Shown here one piece after another: positions 9,910 through 18,350 of a DNA stretch of 53,299 bases. Under the pieces are notes generated by a model. The model saw only the letters and a list, made by a program, of their open reading frames with translations, did not search any database and was not told the DNA's origin. Source of the stretch: Byssovorax sp. Its GTDB lineage: Bacteria; Myxococcota_A; Polyangia; Polyangiales; Polyangiaceae. Position numbers and translations under genes: made by a program. Position 1 is the first letter of the stretch. Every line of letters begins with the position of its first letter. The stretch covers positions 1 through 53,299 of the forward strand of contig JANYGI010000156.1 in the NCBI GenBank assembly GCA_025362495.1, written 5' to 3'.

Positions 9910-11643
9910 ATGCTGTCGCCCATGTCGTCTCCCCCGCCCCCGATCGCCTCTGGAGCCAGCGAGCAGGGCGCGCGCCGTCCGGTGCTGATCGCCGCGTTGT
10001 TCGCGACGTCGCTCGCGCTCGTGCTCCTCGTGACGGCGCTCTCGTACCGCAGCATCGCCGACCTGAACGAGGCCGCGCGCTGGAGCGAGCACACCGAGCG
10101 CGTGATCGGCGATCTGCAGAAGCTCAAGGTCTCGGTGGCCGAGGTCGACGCCGCGAGCTGCGGCTACGTGCTCGATCAGAGCGCGCGCCACGACGACGCG
10201 TTCCTCGAGCACCGCCGCGAGGTCTGGACGACGCTCGCGGACGTGCGGACGTTGACGGTCGACAACCCGTCGCAGCAAGCCTCGCTCGTGGATCTCGCGC
10301 GGCGGATCGGGGAGCGCTTCACGCTGCTCGATCACGCGCTCCATCCGCGGACGCGCGACGACCGCGAGGCCACGGTCGCGGGCAGCGCCATCGCCGCGGC
10401 CGACGACGTCGCCGTCGCGCAGGCGATCGACGGGCTGATCGCGGCGGAGCGATCGCTGCTGACGGTGCGGCAAGAGCGCGAGGCCGCGAGCACGCGGCGC
10501 GCGAACATCGCGATCTTCGGGGCGAGCGCCCTGGCCCTCGCCCTGGCGCTGACGACGCTGGCCTCGGCCCGGCGCAGCGCGCGGATCCGCCTCGAATTCG
10601 AGGAGGAGCGCCGTCGCTTCTTCGAGCGCGAGAGCGCCCAGCTCCAGCTCCGCGCCGAGCTGCTCGGCATGCTCACCACCTGCGAGACCGGGGCCGAGGC
10701 CGGGTGCGTGATCGAGGGCTTCCTCGGCCTGCTCTTCCCCGGATCGTCCGGCGCCCTCTACACGCTCGAGGCGGGGACGGAGCAGCTCGCGGCCATCGCG
10801 TCGTGGGGCGGGATGGAGCCGAGGGACTTCGCGCCGAGCGCGTGCTGGGCGCTGCGTCGCCGGCTGCCGCACCGCGCCGGCCTCGGCGGTGACGGCGCCG
10901 CGTGCGATCACCCGCGCGGCCCCGACTCCCTCTGCGTGCCGCTGATGGCGCGAGGCGAGGCCTTCGGCGTCGTGGTGCTCGTGCCGCCGGCGGCCGCGGG
11001 CCGCGTCGAGGCCACGGATCACCTGGTTTTACGGCTCGCGGACGATCTCTCGCTCGCGCTCGCGAACCTCCGCCTCCGCGACTCGCTCAAGCACCTCTCC
11101 GTGCGCGATCCGCTGACGGGGCTCTTCAATCGTCGCTACCTCGAGGAGACGCTCGAGCGCGAGGTGCACCGCGCCGGCCGCGAGGCCCAGTCGCTGGGGA
11201 TGCTGCTGCTCGATCTCGATCACTTCAAGCGGCTTAACGACACGCAGGGGCACCAGGCGGGCGACGAGGCGCTCAAGGCCGTGGGGCAGCTCCTCGCGCG
11301 CGGGGTGCGCGCCGGCGACGTGGCGTGCCGCTTCGGCGGCGAGGAGTTCGTGGTGCTGCTCCCCGGCGCGACCCTGGCCGGGGCGACGCGGCGGGCGGAG
11401 CAGCTCCGCGCCGACCTGGCCGAGCTCTCGGTGATTTACCGCGGCGAGCTGCTCGAGCCGATCACGGCGTCGATCGGCGTCGCCGCGCTGCCCGAGCTCT
11501 GCGCGACCCCGGCCTCGCTGCTGCGCGCCGCCGACACCGCGGCGTACCGCGCCAAGCGCGAGGGCCGCGATCGGATCGCGGTGGCCGAGCGCAGCACCGG
11601 CGTCAGCGGGCAGCTGGCCGCGGTGGTCGCCCCGCGCGCGTGA
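9910..11643 (+). CDS. Membrane-bound diguanylate cyclase (CHASE3-like, GAF-like, GGDEF)
   Basis: 577 residues from ATG 9910; ATGs at 9844 and 9922 are alternatives and none has a clear ribosome site. Residues about 23-43 form a membrane helix, followed by a CHASE3-like periplasmic helical domain (four-helix, about 45-190) and a second membrane helix (about 198-218). A GAF-like domain (about 245-380) precedes a GGDEF domain with active-site FGGEEF. An RAGD motif sits five residues before GGEEF. This is the inhibitory I-site, so product feedback by c-di-GMP is expected. The enzyme makes c-di-GMP in response to an unknown outside signal. It is divergent from the TetR gene. Confidence 0.9.
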   Translation: MLSPMSSPPPPIASGASEQGARRPVLIAALFATSLALVLLVTALSYRSIADLNEAARWSEHTERVIGDLQKLKVSVAEVDAASCGYVLDQSARHDDAFLEHRREVWTTLADVRTLTVDNPSQQASLVDLARRIGERFTLLDHALHPRTRDDREATVAGSAIAAADDVAVAQAIDGLIAAERSLLTVRQEREAASTRRANIAIFGASALALALALTTLASARRSARIRLEFEEERRRFFERESAQLQLRAELLGMLTTCETGAEAGCVIEGFLGLLFPGSSGALYTLEAGTEQLAAIASWGGMEPRDFAPSACWALRRRLPHRAGLGGDGAACDHPRGPDSLCVPLMARGEAFGVVVLVPPAAAGRVEATDHLVLRLADDLSLALANLRLRDSLKHLSVRDPLTGLFNRRYLEETLEREVHRAGREAQSLGMLLLDLDHFKRLNDTQGHQAGDEALKAVGQLLARGVRAGDVACRFGGEEFVVLLPGATLAGATRRAEQLRADLAELSVIYRGELLEPITASIGVAALPELCATPASLLRAADTAAYRAKREGRDRIAVAERSTGVSGQLAAVVAPRA

Positions 11644-11649
11644 GAGCCA

Positions 11650-11664
11650 GTCGCCGCCGGCGAC
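11650..11664 (+). terminator. Hairpin just after the diguanylate cyclase
   Basis: GTCGCCG (11650-11656), one base, CGGCGAC (11658-11664): perfect 7-base arms seven bases after the stop. The one-base centre means the RNA hairpin would open a few pairs. There is no T tract. Confidence 0.3.
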
Positions 11665-11707
11665 CACATCGTTGACACTGTTGCCAGCCGCTCACGCGCG
11701 ACACCGA

Positions 11708-11727
11708 TGTTGCCCAGCGTGGGTAGC
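11708..11727 (+). terminator. Second copy of the TGTTGCCCAGCG hairpin
   Basis: GTTGCCC (11709-11715), AGCGT, GGGTAGC (11721-11727) pairs along all seven positions as plus-strand RNA, using two G-U pairs. It shares 12 identical bases with the hairpin at 6077 and likewise follows a gene end on the plus strand. Confidence 0.4.
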
Positions 11728-11747
11728 GGTGGTCACCGCGGAGCGCC

Positions 11748-11769
11748 GTTCAGGATCGAACCACTGAAC
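11748..11769. promoter_or_regulatory. Inverted repeat beside the reverse transcriptase promoter
   Basis: GTTCAG (11748-11753), ten bases, CTGAAC (11764-11769) lies two bases upstream of the -35 box. It may be an operator; the arms are only six bases. Confidence 0.3.
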
Positions 11770-11771
11770 AC

Positions 11772-11800
11772 TTGACCAGCACCGCAAAGGTTGTTAGGGT
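11772..11800 (+). promoter_or_regulatory. Sigma70-type promoter for the leader and reverse transcriptase
   Basis: TTGACC (11772-11777), a 17-base spacer and TAGGGT (11795-11800). It is the best promoter match I see between the diguanylate cyclase and the reverse transcriptase, and would start a transcript with a leader of about 520 bases. Confidence 0.5.
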
Positions 11801-12330
11801 CTTCTTGCTTCCAGGCATTCCCCTCTCGCGGGCCGCACGGCGCCGGGGGATGGGAGGGTGCGTCGTCTTCCGCGGGGTGCGGTGGGCGGCTCGGGCGAGC
11901 GCGGGGGTTCCTCGCTCGCCCGCCGGGGGTGTTCTTCTCCGGCGAGCTCGTATGCGCCGGCGTCCGGCTCTTGCTGGGCGCCATCGGACGGCCGCTGGGT
12001 TCCTGTCGGAAGGTGCATTGCAGCACCTTCGTGGTCGGAGAAGATCGCGCAGAGATCCTGCGCCTGCGTGCTCGGCACGACCGGTGTTGCGGCCCCTGGT
12101 CGCGGCGCTGTGCTCCTCGCGTCCTCCGCTGTGCGGGCCCGGTCACGGGCGCTGCGCGCTGGATGGATGTCCCCCGGCCAGAGGTCGCTTCGGGGCCGCG
12201 TACTGCGGTATCCGCAAAGCGATCTGGAAGCCGGGGGCTTGGGATGGTCCTGGTCATGGTGGCCTTGTCTTGCCATGCCTCGACTCGACCTGGAGACCCC
12301 CTCTCGAACGACGCTGAGCGGACGAAACCG

Positions 12331-13575
12331 ATGGCCTCAGCCACGCTAGATCCGGGCGACATCGCCCCTGACTCCACTCCTCTCGAGCGCTTGCGCGCCC
12401 GGGCGACGCTGCGCTCTGCCTGGCTGCGGGTGCGCGAGGCGGCCCGGCGATCATCGCCGGCGACGCGGGCCGAGGCGCGGAGCTTCGAGGCGCACGAAGG
12501 CCGGCACCTCGCGCGGATCGCGGCCCAGCTCCGCGAAGGGCGCTTCGTCTTCGCGCGGGCCCGGGGGATCGCCTGCGAGCGGCCCGGCAAGGGTCCACGC
12601 CCGATCGTGGTCGCGCCGATCGAGAGCCGGATCGTGCAGCGAGCGCTCCTCGATGTGCTCCGCGCCCTGCCCGGCCTCCGCGCCGCGGATCTCGAGGCGC
12701 CGACGAGCTTCGGCGGCGTGCCCGAGCGCGGCACCGCGGGGGCCGTGGCCGCCGCGATCGAGGCCGTGAAGGCCGGCCACACCAGCTATCTGCGATCGGA
12801 CATCGTCGGCTTTTTCCGGCGGATCCCGCGCAAGCGCGCCCTCGACATGCTGCTCGTCCACGTCCCCGACGAGGGCTTCGCGCGGCTGCTCGACGAGGCG
12901 ACGCGGACCGAGCTCGAGAACCTCGCCGAGCTGGGCGCGGCGGCGTCGCTCTTCCCCGAGGACGACACCGGCGTACCGCAGGGGTGCGCGCTCTCGACGC
13001 TGCTCGGCAACGCGCTCCTCCGCGGTTTCGACGCGCAGATGAACGCGCGCGGGATCGTGTGCCTGCGCTACGTCGACGATTTCTTGCTGCTCGGGCGCGA
13101 GGCGTCGCACGTGAAGAAGGCCTTCGTGAGCGCCCAGCGCGCGCTCGGCGAGCTCGGGTTCGCGGCCTACGATCCGGTGATCGATCCTGGCAAGGCCGCG
13201 GCGGGATCGACGGCGCGGGGCTTCGAGTTCCTCGGGTGCGAGATCCAGGGCGGCCGCGCGGCGCCGAGTCGGGCCAAGCGCGAGGAGATCTTCGGCCGCG
13301 TCGACGCGCTGCTGCGACGGAGCGAGCGCTTCTTCGAGCGGCCGGATCCCGGCGGCGCGGCGCGCCTCGGCCTCGCGCCCACGCTCCACGCGCTCGGGCG
13401 CCTGATCGAAGGGTTTCGCGCGAGCTATCGCTTCTGCCAGGCCGACGAGGTGTTCGCCGCGCTGGGGCGCGCCATCGACTCGCGCGTGGAGAAATACCTG
13501 CGCCTCTACCGGAAGAGCGAGGGCCGCGATCCCTCGCGGCGCGGCGCGCTGCGAGGGATCGCCTCGCTGGGGTGA
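12331..13575 (+). CDS. Orphan reverse transcriptase of unassigned class
   Basis: 414 residues. The N-terminal 50 residues are helical and unassigned. The reverse transcriptase core has RPIVVAPIESRIVQRAL (90-106), LRSDIVGFF with catalytic Asp157, GVPQGCALSTLLGN (214-227), the active-site YVDD (247-250) and FEFLGCEI (298-305). A thumb-like helical region with FRASYRFCQADEVFAAL (362-378) follows. There is no maturase X/HNH domain (group II intron), no retron NAxxH or VTG motif, and no DGR-type SQ in place of PQG. Asp codons and GATC density match the host, so it is a long-term resident. No toxin, nuclease or second enzyme is adjacent, and the gene is convergent with the GMC gene four bases away. 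The ribosome site (GAGCGGA) is weak. Confidence 0.9.
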   Translation: MASATLDPGDIAPDSTPLERLRARATLRSAWLRVREAARRSSPATRAEARSFEAHEGRHLARIAAQLREGRFVFARARGIACERPGKGPRPIVVAPIESRIVQRALLDVLRALPGLRAADLEAPTSFGGVPERGTAGAVAAAIEAVKAGHTSYLRSDIVGFFRRIPRKRALDMLLVHVPDEGFARLLDEATRTELENLAELGAAASLFPEDDTGVPQGCALSTLLGNALLRGFDAQMNARGIVCLRYVDDFLLLGREASHVKKAFVSAQRALGELGFAAYDPVIDPGKAAAGSTARGFEFLGCEIQGGRAAPSRAKREEIFGRVDALLRRSERFFERPDPGGAARLGLAPTLHALGRLIEGFRASYRFCQADEVFAALGRAIDSRVEKYLRLYRKSEGRDPSRRGALRGIASLG

Positions 13576-13579
13576 TGGA

Positions 13580-16069
13580 TCAGGCGGCGCGCGTGAGCGA
13601 GAAGCTCCGCAGGAACGCGACGAGATCGCCGCGGAGATCGAAGCGGAGCTCGGCGTCGGCGATCGTAGCGCCGCGCTCGTCGAGGAGCGCCGCGGGGAGA
13701 TGCGACATGGTCTCGAGGAAGGCCGTGACGCGGACGTTCTTCTCGCCCGTGAAGCGGTACGCCGCGCCGTCGTCGCCGGCGAAGGTGAAATCGTAGGCGA
13801 TCTGCCGCGTGAGCAGCACGTCGAGCCCCAGCGTGCCGGTGAGCGGCCGGAGCGTGGCGAGGCCCTCGACGTCGATGGTGCCCTCGATCGTGACCTCGCG
13901 GTGCGCGAGGAACGCGCCGATCCGCGGCGAGCGCGCCGTCACCGTGAAGACGATCGTTCGCTGGCGATCGGGATCGCTCGCGAGGCGGCAGGTGCCGGAC
14001 ATCGTCTCGCGGAACATGAAGGCGCGGCCCGGGGCGAGGGTGATCGGCGCGGGGGCCGCGGGGCGCGAGAGCTCGTCGAGCCGCGAATCGACGGCCTCGG
14101 CGGTCCGCAGCGCGAGGGCCATGATCGTGAGCTGCGGATTGACGCCGAGGCTCGACGGGATCGCGCTCCCGTCGGCGACGAAGAGGCCCTCGGTGTCGTG
14201 GGCCTCGCCGTCGGGGCCGACGCACGAGCGCGCGGGATCGACGCCCATGCGGCAGGTCCCGAGCGGGTGGTACGCGGTGACCTCGAAATCGCCTGCGGAA
14301 AGCTTCATCCGGCGGAGGCGCTCGAGATCGTGATCGTCGTGGATCTCGTCGCAGCCGACGATCATCGGGAGCACGCGCGAGGCGCCGGCGCGGAGGAAAA
14401 TCTCGCAGAGGATCGCGTAGCCGCGCTGCATGCGCGCCACATCGTCGGGGCTCATGTCGTAGCGGATGAGCGGCGTCCCGCCGGGGCCGGCGTGCACCTC
14501 ACCGCGGGAGCGGTCCTGGATCATGAAGCCGAACGTCGCCAGGTTCGCGTAGCTGTCCATCAGATCCATGAAGCGGCGGCCGACCCACGGCGTCGCCATC
14601 GCGGCGATGTCGAGCGGCACCGACGCGCCCTCGAACATCAGGCCCTCGGACGCGAACGCGTCGACGGCGAGGCTCTGGGGGATGCCGCTCGACATGTCGA
14701 TCGTCTCGGGGAAGAGCGCCATCACCTTGCTGGCGGGGTGAATCGAGAGGTTCTTGCCGAGCCAGCCGGAGCGCGTGCAGACGCCGCTGCGACGGAGCAG
14801 GAGCGGCGTGAGGAGCGCGCCGCCGGCGACGATCACGGCGTCGGCGCGCACGCGCAGCGTCTTGCCCGAGGCGAGGCGCGCGGTGACGCCGCGGGCGCGC
14901 CCGTCGATCACGTCGACGTGGAGCACCTCGGCCGCGGTGATCAGCTCGGCGCCGAGCTTCAGGGCCTCGGGCACGTAGCTCACGTCGGTGGAGCGCTTGG
15001 CGCCGGTGGGGCAGCCGAAGCAGCACACGCCTTGCCCGTCGCAGCCGGGCGCGTTGCGCCGCAGCGGGTGATGCGAGAGGCCGAGGAGATCCGCGCCGCG
15101 GGCCACGACGCGAGCCGATCCGCCGAGGAGATCGCGCGCGGCCGGCGCGACGCCGAGCATGTCCTCGACGCGATCGTAGTAGGGCGCGAGCGCGTCGCCG
15201 GAGAGCATGCCGAGGCCGTAGCGCGAGGCCCAGCGCTGGAGCGTGTGATCGGGCGCGCGGTAGCAGGTGCCGGAGTTGATCGTCGTGCTGCCACCGACGC
15301 CGCGGCCCGCCCACACGCCGGCGGCCACGTTGCCGATCGCGAACGTGGTGGCGCGGCCGAGATAGTGCCGCTGAAAGGCCGTCGCGGCGCGCCCGTCGAA
15401 GCTCGTGCGCTGGTGAAAATCACCGGCCTCGAGCAGCAGCACGGCGCGCCCACGTCGCGCGAGCTCGTACGCCGCGGCGCCCCCGCCGGCGCCCGTGCCG
15501 ACGACGACGACCTCGCACTCGAGATCGAGATCCTCGGCGGCAGCGCGGCCGTCGGTGACCTTGCGCATCCACCGCTGCGGCTCGTTCCGCGCGGGCACGT
15601 CGCGATCGCGGCGGCAGCCGACGTGCGCGAACATTGCCTCGTCGCCGAAGTGCGCGATCTTGATAGGCGTGAGGATCGCGCGCAGGAGCCAGCGGGCGTA
15701 GCGCGAGCGGTTCGCCGTCCAGGCCTCGAGGACCGCCGCGCGATCATCGACCGAGAGCGCCGAGAACGCGCGGCCGCGCGTGGCGATCGTCGAGCCCTCG
15801 ACCGTCCACAGACCGCCCTCGAACGCGCGAACGAAGTCGGGGCCCATGCCGTCGAGGAAGCGCTGAAGGCGCTCCATCGTGGCCGCGTTGCCGCCGGGCA
15901 AGCGGCCTCCTCCGGGCATCGCCGCCTCGGCGACGGCGAGCGCGACGCGATGCGATCGCGGCGAGAGCCGGGGGCCTCCCGGAGGCGCCGTGACGACCCG
16001 CGCCGGCGCGCTCGGCGCGGGCATCGAACGTCCGAGAACAGGGAGCACCATCGGAGCGGCGTGAGCCAT
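13580..16069 (-). CDS. GMC family oxidoreductase with beta-rich C-terminal extension
   Basis: 829 residues from the ATG at 16069, with AGAGAGG upstream. The first 180 residues are helical and outside the core. The FAD-binding motif VVVGTGAGGGAAAYELARRG lies at 187-206, GRGVGGSTTINSGTCYRAP follows, then a Cys cluster CCFGCPTGAKRS typical of the cholesterol/choline-oxidase-like branch, and the active-site region YHPLGTCRMG. The core ends near residue 650. About 175 further residues (APITLAPGRAFMFRETMSG and on) form a beta-rich domain that I cannot name. It probably oxidises an alcohol group on a lipid or sterol-like compound with FAD. It is divergent from a CrtC/AttH-like gene across an operator-like palindrome. 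Confidence 0.88.
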   Translation of the reverse strand: MAHAAPMVLPVLGRSMPAPSAPARVVTAPPGGPRLSPRSHRVALAVAEAAMPGGGRLPGGNAATMERLQRFLDGMGPDFVRAFEGGLWTVEGSTIATRGRAFSALSVDDRAAVLEAWTANRSRYARWLLRAILTPIKIAHFGDEAMFAHVGCRRDRDVPARNEPQRWMRKVTDGRAAAEDLDLECEVVVVGTGAGGGAAAYELARRGRAVLLLEAGDFHQRTSFDGRAATAFQRHYLGRATTFAIGNVAAGVWAGRGVGGSTTINSGTCYRAPDHTLQRWASRYGLGMLSGDALAPYYDRVEDMLGVAPAARDLLGGSARVVARGADLLGLSHHPLRRNAPGCDGQGVCCFGCPTGAKRSTDVSYVPEALKLGAELITAAEVLHVDVIDGRARGVTARLASGKTLRVRADAVIVAGGALLTPLLLRRSGVCTRSGWLGKNLSIHPASKVMALFPETIDMSSGIPQSLAVDAFASEGLMFEGASVPLDIAAMATPWVGRRFMDLMDSYANLATFGFMIQDRSRGEVHAGPGGTPLIRYDMSPDDVARMQRGYAILCEIFLRAGASRVLPMIVGCDEIHDDHDLERLRRMKLSAGDFEVTAYHPLGTCRMGVDPARSCVGPDGEAHDTEGLFVADGSAIPSSLGVNPQLTIMALALRTAEAVDSRLDELSRPAAPAPITLAPGRAFMFRETMSGTCRLASDPDRQRTIVFTVTARSPRIGAFLAHREVTIEGTIDVEGLATLRPLTGTLGLDVLLTRQIAYDFTFAGDDGAAYRFTGEKNVRVTAFLETMSHLPAALLDERGATIADAELRFDLRGDLVAFLRSFSLTRAA

Positions 16070-16134
16070 GTCGGACCTCTCTTCGCGTTTTCCAAGCTCG
16101 TTTTTGAGCCTTACGCAGCGCGTTGGTTCGATGT

Positions 16135-16152
16135 ATTCTGTATCCACAGAAT
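16135..16152. promoter_or_regulatory. Palindromic operator between GMC and CrtC-like genes
   Basis: ATTCTGT (16135-16141), ATCC, ACAGAAT (16146-16152) is a perfect inverted repeat directly before the ATG at 16154 and within the 84-base gap between the two divergent genes. A repressor here would shut the plus-strand gene and could affect both. Symmetry and length fit a GntR- or IclR-like dimer; no such gene is nearby. Confidence 0.5.
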
Positions 16153-16153
16153 T

Positions 16154-17149
16154 ATGAAAACGCAAGCCGTGACTCGCGACTGGAACGCCACGCGGTTCGA
16201 GCCGTCGACGCGAGGCGGGCACGTCGAGAGCTTCTTTCTCAAGCTCAACGATCCCGAGGGGCGCCGTGCGCTGTGGATCAAGGCGACGATCCTCGCGCGC
16301 GTCCACGGCGCGCCGGTCGCCGAAGCCTGGGCGATCGCCTTCGATCGCGCGGGGGATCACGTCGGCGCGAAGGCCGTCGTGCCGTTCGGAGAGGCGTACT
16401 TCTCGCGGGACCGGCTCGACGTGCGCGTCGCCGAGCTGGCGCTATCCGCTGGAAAAATCGAGGGTTCGGTCACCAGCGGCGGGCGGCGGATCGATCTCGC
16501 GCTGACGTTCACGACGACGTCGGCGCCGCTGGTGCTCTTCCCGAGCCTGCGCATGTACGAGGGTCCGCTCCCGAGCAGCAAGCTGGTGACGCCGTACCCC
16601 GACGCGCGCTTCACGGGGCACTACGCCGTCGACGGGCAGCGCGTGGAGGTCGAGGCCTGGCGCGGAATGCAAGGGCACAACTGGGGCAAGCGCCACGCGG
16701 AGCTCTACGGGTGGGGACACTGCAATCAGTGGGAAAACGAAGAGGATTTGATCTTCGAAGGGGCGACGGCGCGCGTGCGGGTGGGGCCGCTGCTCGCGCC
16801 GCCGCTGACGGTGCTCTGCGTGTGGCGACGGGGCGTGCGCTACGCGTTCAACCAGCCGCTGGTGCTGCTGCGGAGCCGCGGCGCGATCGGGCAGCGCGGG
16901 TGGACGTTCCACGCCGAGAGCCGGCTCGCGCGCGTCGAGGGCGAGCTCGTCGCCGACACGCGCGACTTCGTCGGGCTCCACTACGAGAACCCCGACGGCG
17001 CGACGACCTGCTGTCTGAATTCGAAGATCGCGGCGGGGACGCTGCGTTTCGCGGTGAAAGGGAGGTCGGAGATCGTCGCGCGGACGCGGGCGGCGGCGCT
17101 GGAGATCGGCACCAGGGATCCCGCGCACGGGATCCCGATGCTGCTCTGA
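16154..17149 (+). CDS. CrtC/AttH/tocopherol-cyclase-like lipocalin-fold protein
   Basis: 331 residues. The segment WRGMQGHNWGKRHAELYGWG (about residues 171-190) and the repeated beta-strand pattern recall the CrtC/AttH and tocopherol cyclase group. These are two-domain lipocalin-like proteins that hydrate, cyclise or carry isoprenoid lipids. No signal peptide is seen. The ATG is chosen at 16154 because the upstream codons cover the operator and lack coding character. Pairing with a GMC oxidoreductase suggests a small lipid or terpenoid-modifying unit; the substrate is unknown. Family assignment is from motif resemblance only. Confidence 0.7.
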   Translation: MKTQAVTRDWNATRFEPSTRGGHVESFFLKLNDPEGRRALWIKATILARVHGAPVAEAWAIAFDRAGDHVGAKAVVPFGEAYFSRDRLDVRVAELALSAGKIEGSVTSGGRRIDLALTFTTTSAPLVLFPSLRMYEGPLPSSKLVTPYPDARFTGHYAVDGQRVEVEAWRGMQGHNWGKRHAELYGWGHCNQWENEEDLIFEGATARVRVGPLLAPPLTVLCVWRRGVRYAFNQPLVLLRSRGAIGQRGWTFHAESRLARVEGELVADTRDFVGLHYENPDGATTCCLNSKIAAGTLRFAVKGRSEIVARTRAAALEIGTRDPAHGIPMLL

Positions 17150-17155
17150 CCAGGC

Positions 17156-18145
17156 TCAGGGGATCGGGAGGCCGCCGTCCTTCACCGGGAGCGCCGTGAG
17201 CGACGGGTGCGCGGGGCCGGGCTTCACCCCGAAGGCGCGGAGCACCGCGAAGCTCGCGACGTAGAGCGTCTTCTTGTCGCTGCCGTGGTTGCCGAACACG
17301 AGGCTCGACGGGGAGTCGAGCGGCGCACCGGTGACGACCGTGGTCACGTGGCCGTGCTCGTCGACCGCGGCGATGCTGTCCTGCCCGTTGATCGCCGCGT
17401 AGAGCGTGCCCTTCTTGTCGAAGGCGATCCCGTCGACGCCGAGGAGCTTGGCGTCGCCCGCGAAGACCTCGAGGTCGCCCGCGGAGCCGTCGCACTCGAC
17501 CTCGGCCCGGAGGATCTCGCCGTAGTCGACGTTGCCGAAGTAGAGGTTGTGCTTCTCCTTGTCGAAGGCGATCCCGTCGACGCCGAACGCGTGGAGCGTG
17601 AGCGCGGGGTTCGCCGGGTTGCCCGCGAGCAGCGGATCGGCGAGCCACACCGAGGGGCTGTGCGTGTGATGATCGATCTTCCACACGAGGCCGAGGAACG
17701 GATCGGTGACGAAGAGGTTGCCCTGATCGTCGAAGGCGAGATCGTTGGGGAAGCCGTTCGGATCGAGCGCGGCGTACTGCGTGACGACGCCGGCCGGCGA
17801 GATGCGCCACACGAACGCGCCCGAGGGGCTCGGGCCGAAGGCGCCGGAGCCGGCGTAGAGGTAGCCGTCGGGCCCGAACTTCAGCCCCGTCGCGAAGGCG
17901 CCGGGCGTGACGGGGAGCGTGGCGAACGTGGACACCGTGTGGTCCGGCGCGACGCGCTTGATCGTCGCCGTCGACATCGAGAGGTAGAAGCTCCCGTCGT
18001 CGCCGATCGTCAGCGACTCGGGGAGATCGCCGATCGCCGGATTGAACGTGGCGATCGTCGTGAGGATCGGCGCCGAGTCGGCCGTGAGCGGCGCGAGGAC
18101 GAGCAGCGAAGTGAACGCCAGACCGGTGAGTACGTTGCGGCTCAT
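17156..18145 (-). CDS. Secreted NHL/SMP-30-like beta-propeller protein
   Basis: 329 residues from the ATG at 18145. Residues 1-24 are a signal peptide (NVLTGLAFTSLLVLAPLTADSA). The rest consists of repeated propeller blades such as IGDDGSFYLS, FGPDGYLYAGSG, FDDQGNLFVTDP, FDKEKHNLYFGNVD and FDKKGTLYAAI. This is the NHL/SMP-30/gluconolactonase superfamily. It may be a periplasmic or extracellular lactonase or binding protein; the metal ligands of a true gluconolactonase cannot be confirmed. It is convergent with the CrtC-like gene with a six-base gap. Confidence 0.82.
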   Translation of the reverse strand: MSRNVLTGLAFTSLLVLAPLTADSAPILTTIATFNPAIGDLPESLTIGDDGSFYLSMSTATIKRVAPDHTVSTFATLPVTPGAFATGLKFGPDGYLYAGSGAFGPSPSGAFVWRISPAGVVTQYAALDPNGFPNDLAFDDQGNLFVTDPFLGLVWKIDHHTHSPSVWLADPLLAGNPANPALTLHAFGVDGIAFDKEKHNLYFGNVDYGEILRAEVECDGSAGDLEVFAGDAKLLGVDGIAFDKKGTLYAAINGQDSIAAVDEHGHVTTVVTGAPLDSPSSLVFGNHGSDKKTLYVASFAVLRAFGVKPGPAHPSLTALPVKDGGLPIP

Positions 18146-18350
18146 GATGGATCCTGGGGCCCCGTGGCCTCGGTTGCGGGTGAAGAAAAAAGCCCCCATT
18201 CGACGAATAACAAGCGCGCGATCGATCGGGAAGAAAGAACGGCGCGCGGGTGCACGATGCGTCGGCGCGTCATTTGTGCCGAGGCGGGTTCTCCTTGAAT
18301 TGCCCGCGAAACGATGCGATTTTCGCGACCCAACATCCCAGGGAGGACTC

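Larger units (their letters stand above)
11644..12330 (+). ncRNA. Candidate structured non-coding RNA upstream of the reverse transcriptase
   Basis: This 687-base stretch has no convincing gene. The frame running into the reverse transcriptase is Trp/Cys-rich and unlike host proteins. GATC occurs only four times, against about one per 54 bases in the adjoining coding sequence. From a promoter at 11772 an RNA of about 520 bases would precede the start codon. It could form hairpins at 11892-11922 (perfect 10 bp stem), 11939-11960 (6 bp), 12009-12030 (perfect 8 bp, six-base loop), 12067-12079, 12137-12150, 12204-12216 and 12228-12240 (5 bp each). Short stems are common by chance at this GC content; the 10 and 8 bp ones are less so. 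The link to the reverse transcriptase is inferred from position. Confidence 0.45.

Noticed and set aside
11791-12330. N-terminal extension of the reverse transcriptase of 180 residues
   Set aside because: It is Trp/Cys-rich and poor in GATC, has no ribosome site at 11791, and crosses stable hairpins. The ATG at 12331 fits RT length.
12331-13575. Retron, diversity-generating retroelement or group II intron as the source of the reverse transcriptase
   Set aside because: No NAxxH/VTG motifs, no template/variable repeat pair or Avd gene, PQG rather than SQ in motif 4, and no maturase or HNH domain or intron-like 5' GTGYG end was seen.
13700-16153. Very long open frame antisense to the GMC gene
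   Set aside because: It is a high-GC shadow frame rich in Arg, Ala and Gly. Only the part from 16154 encodes a real protein.
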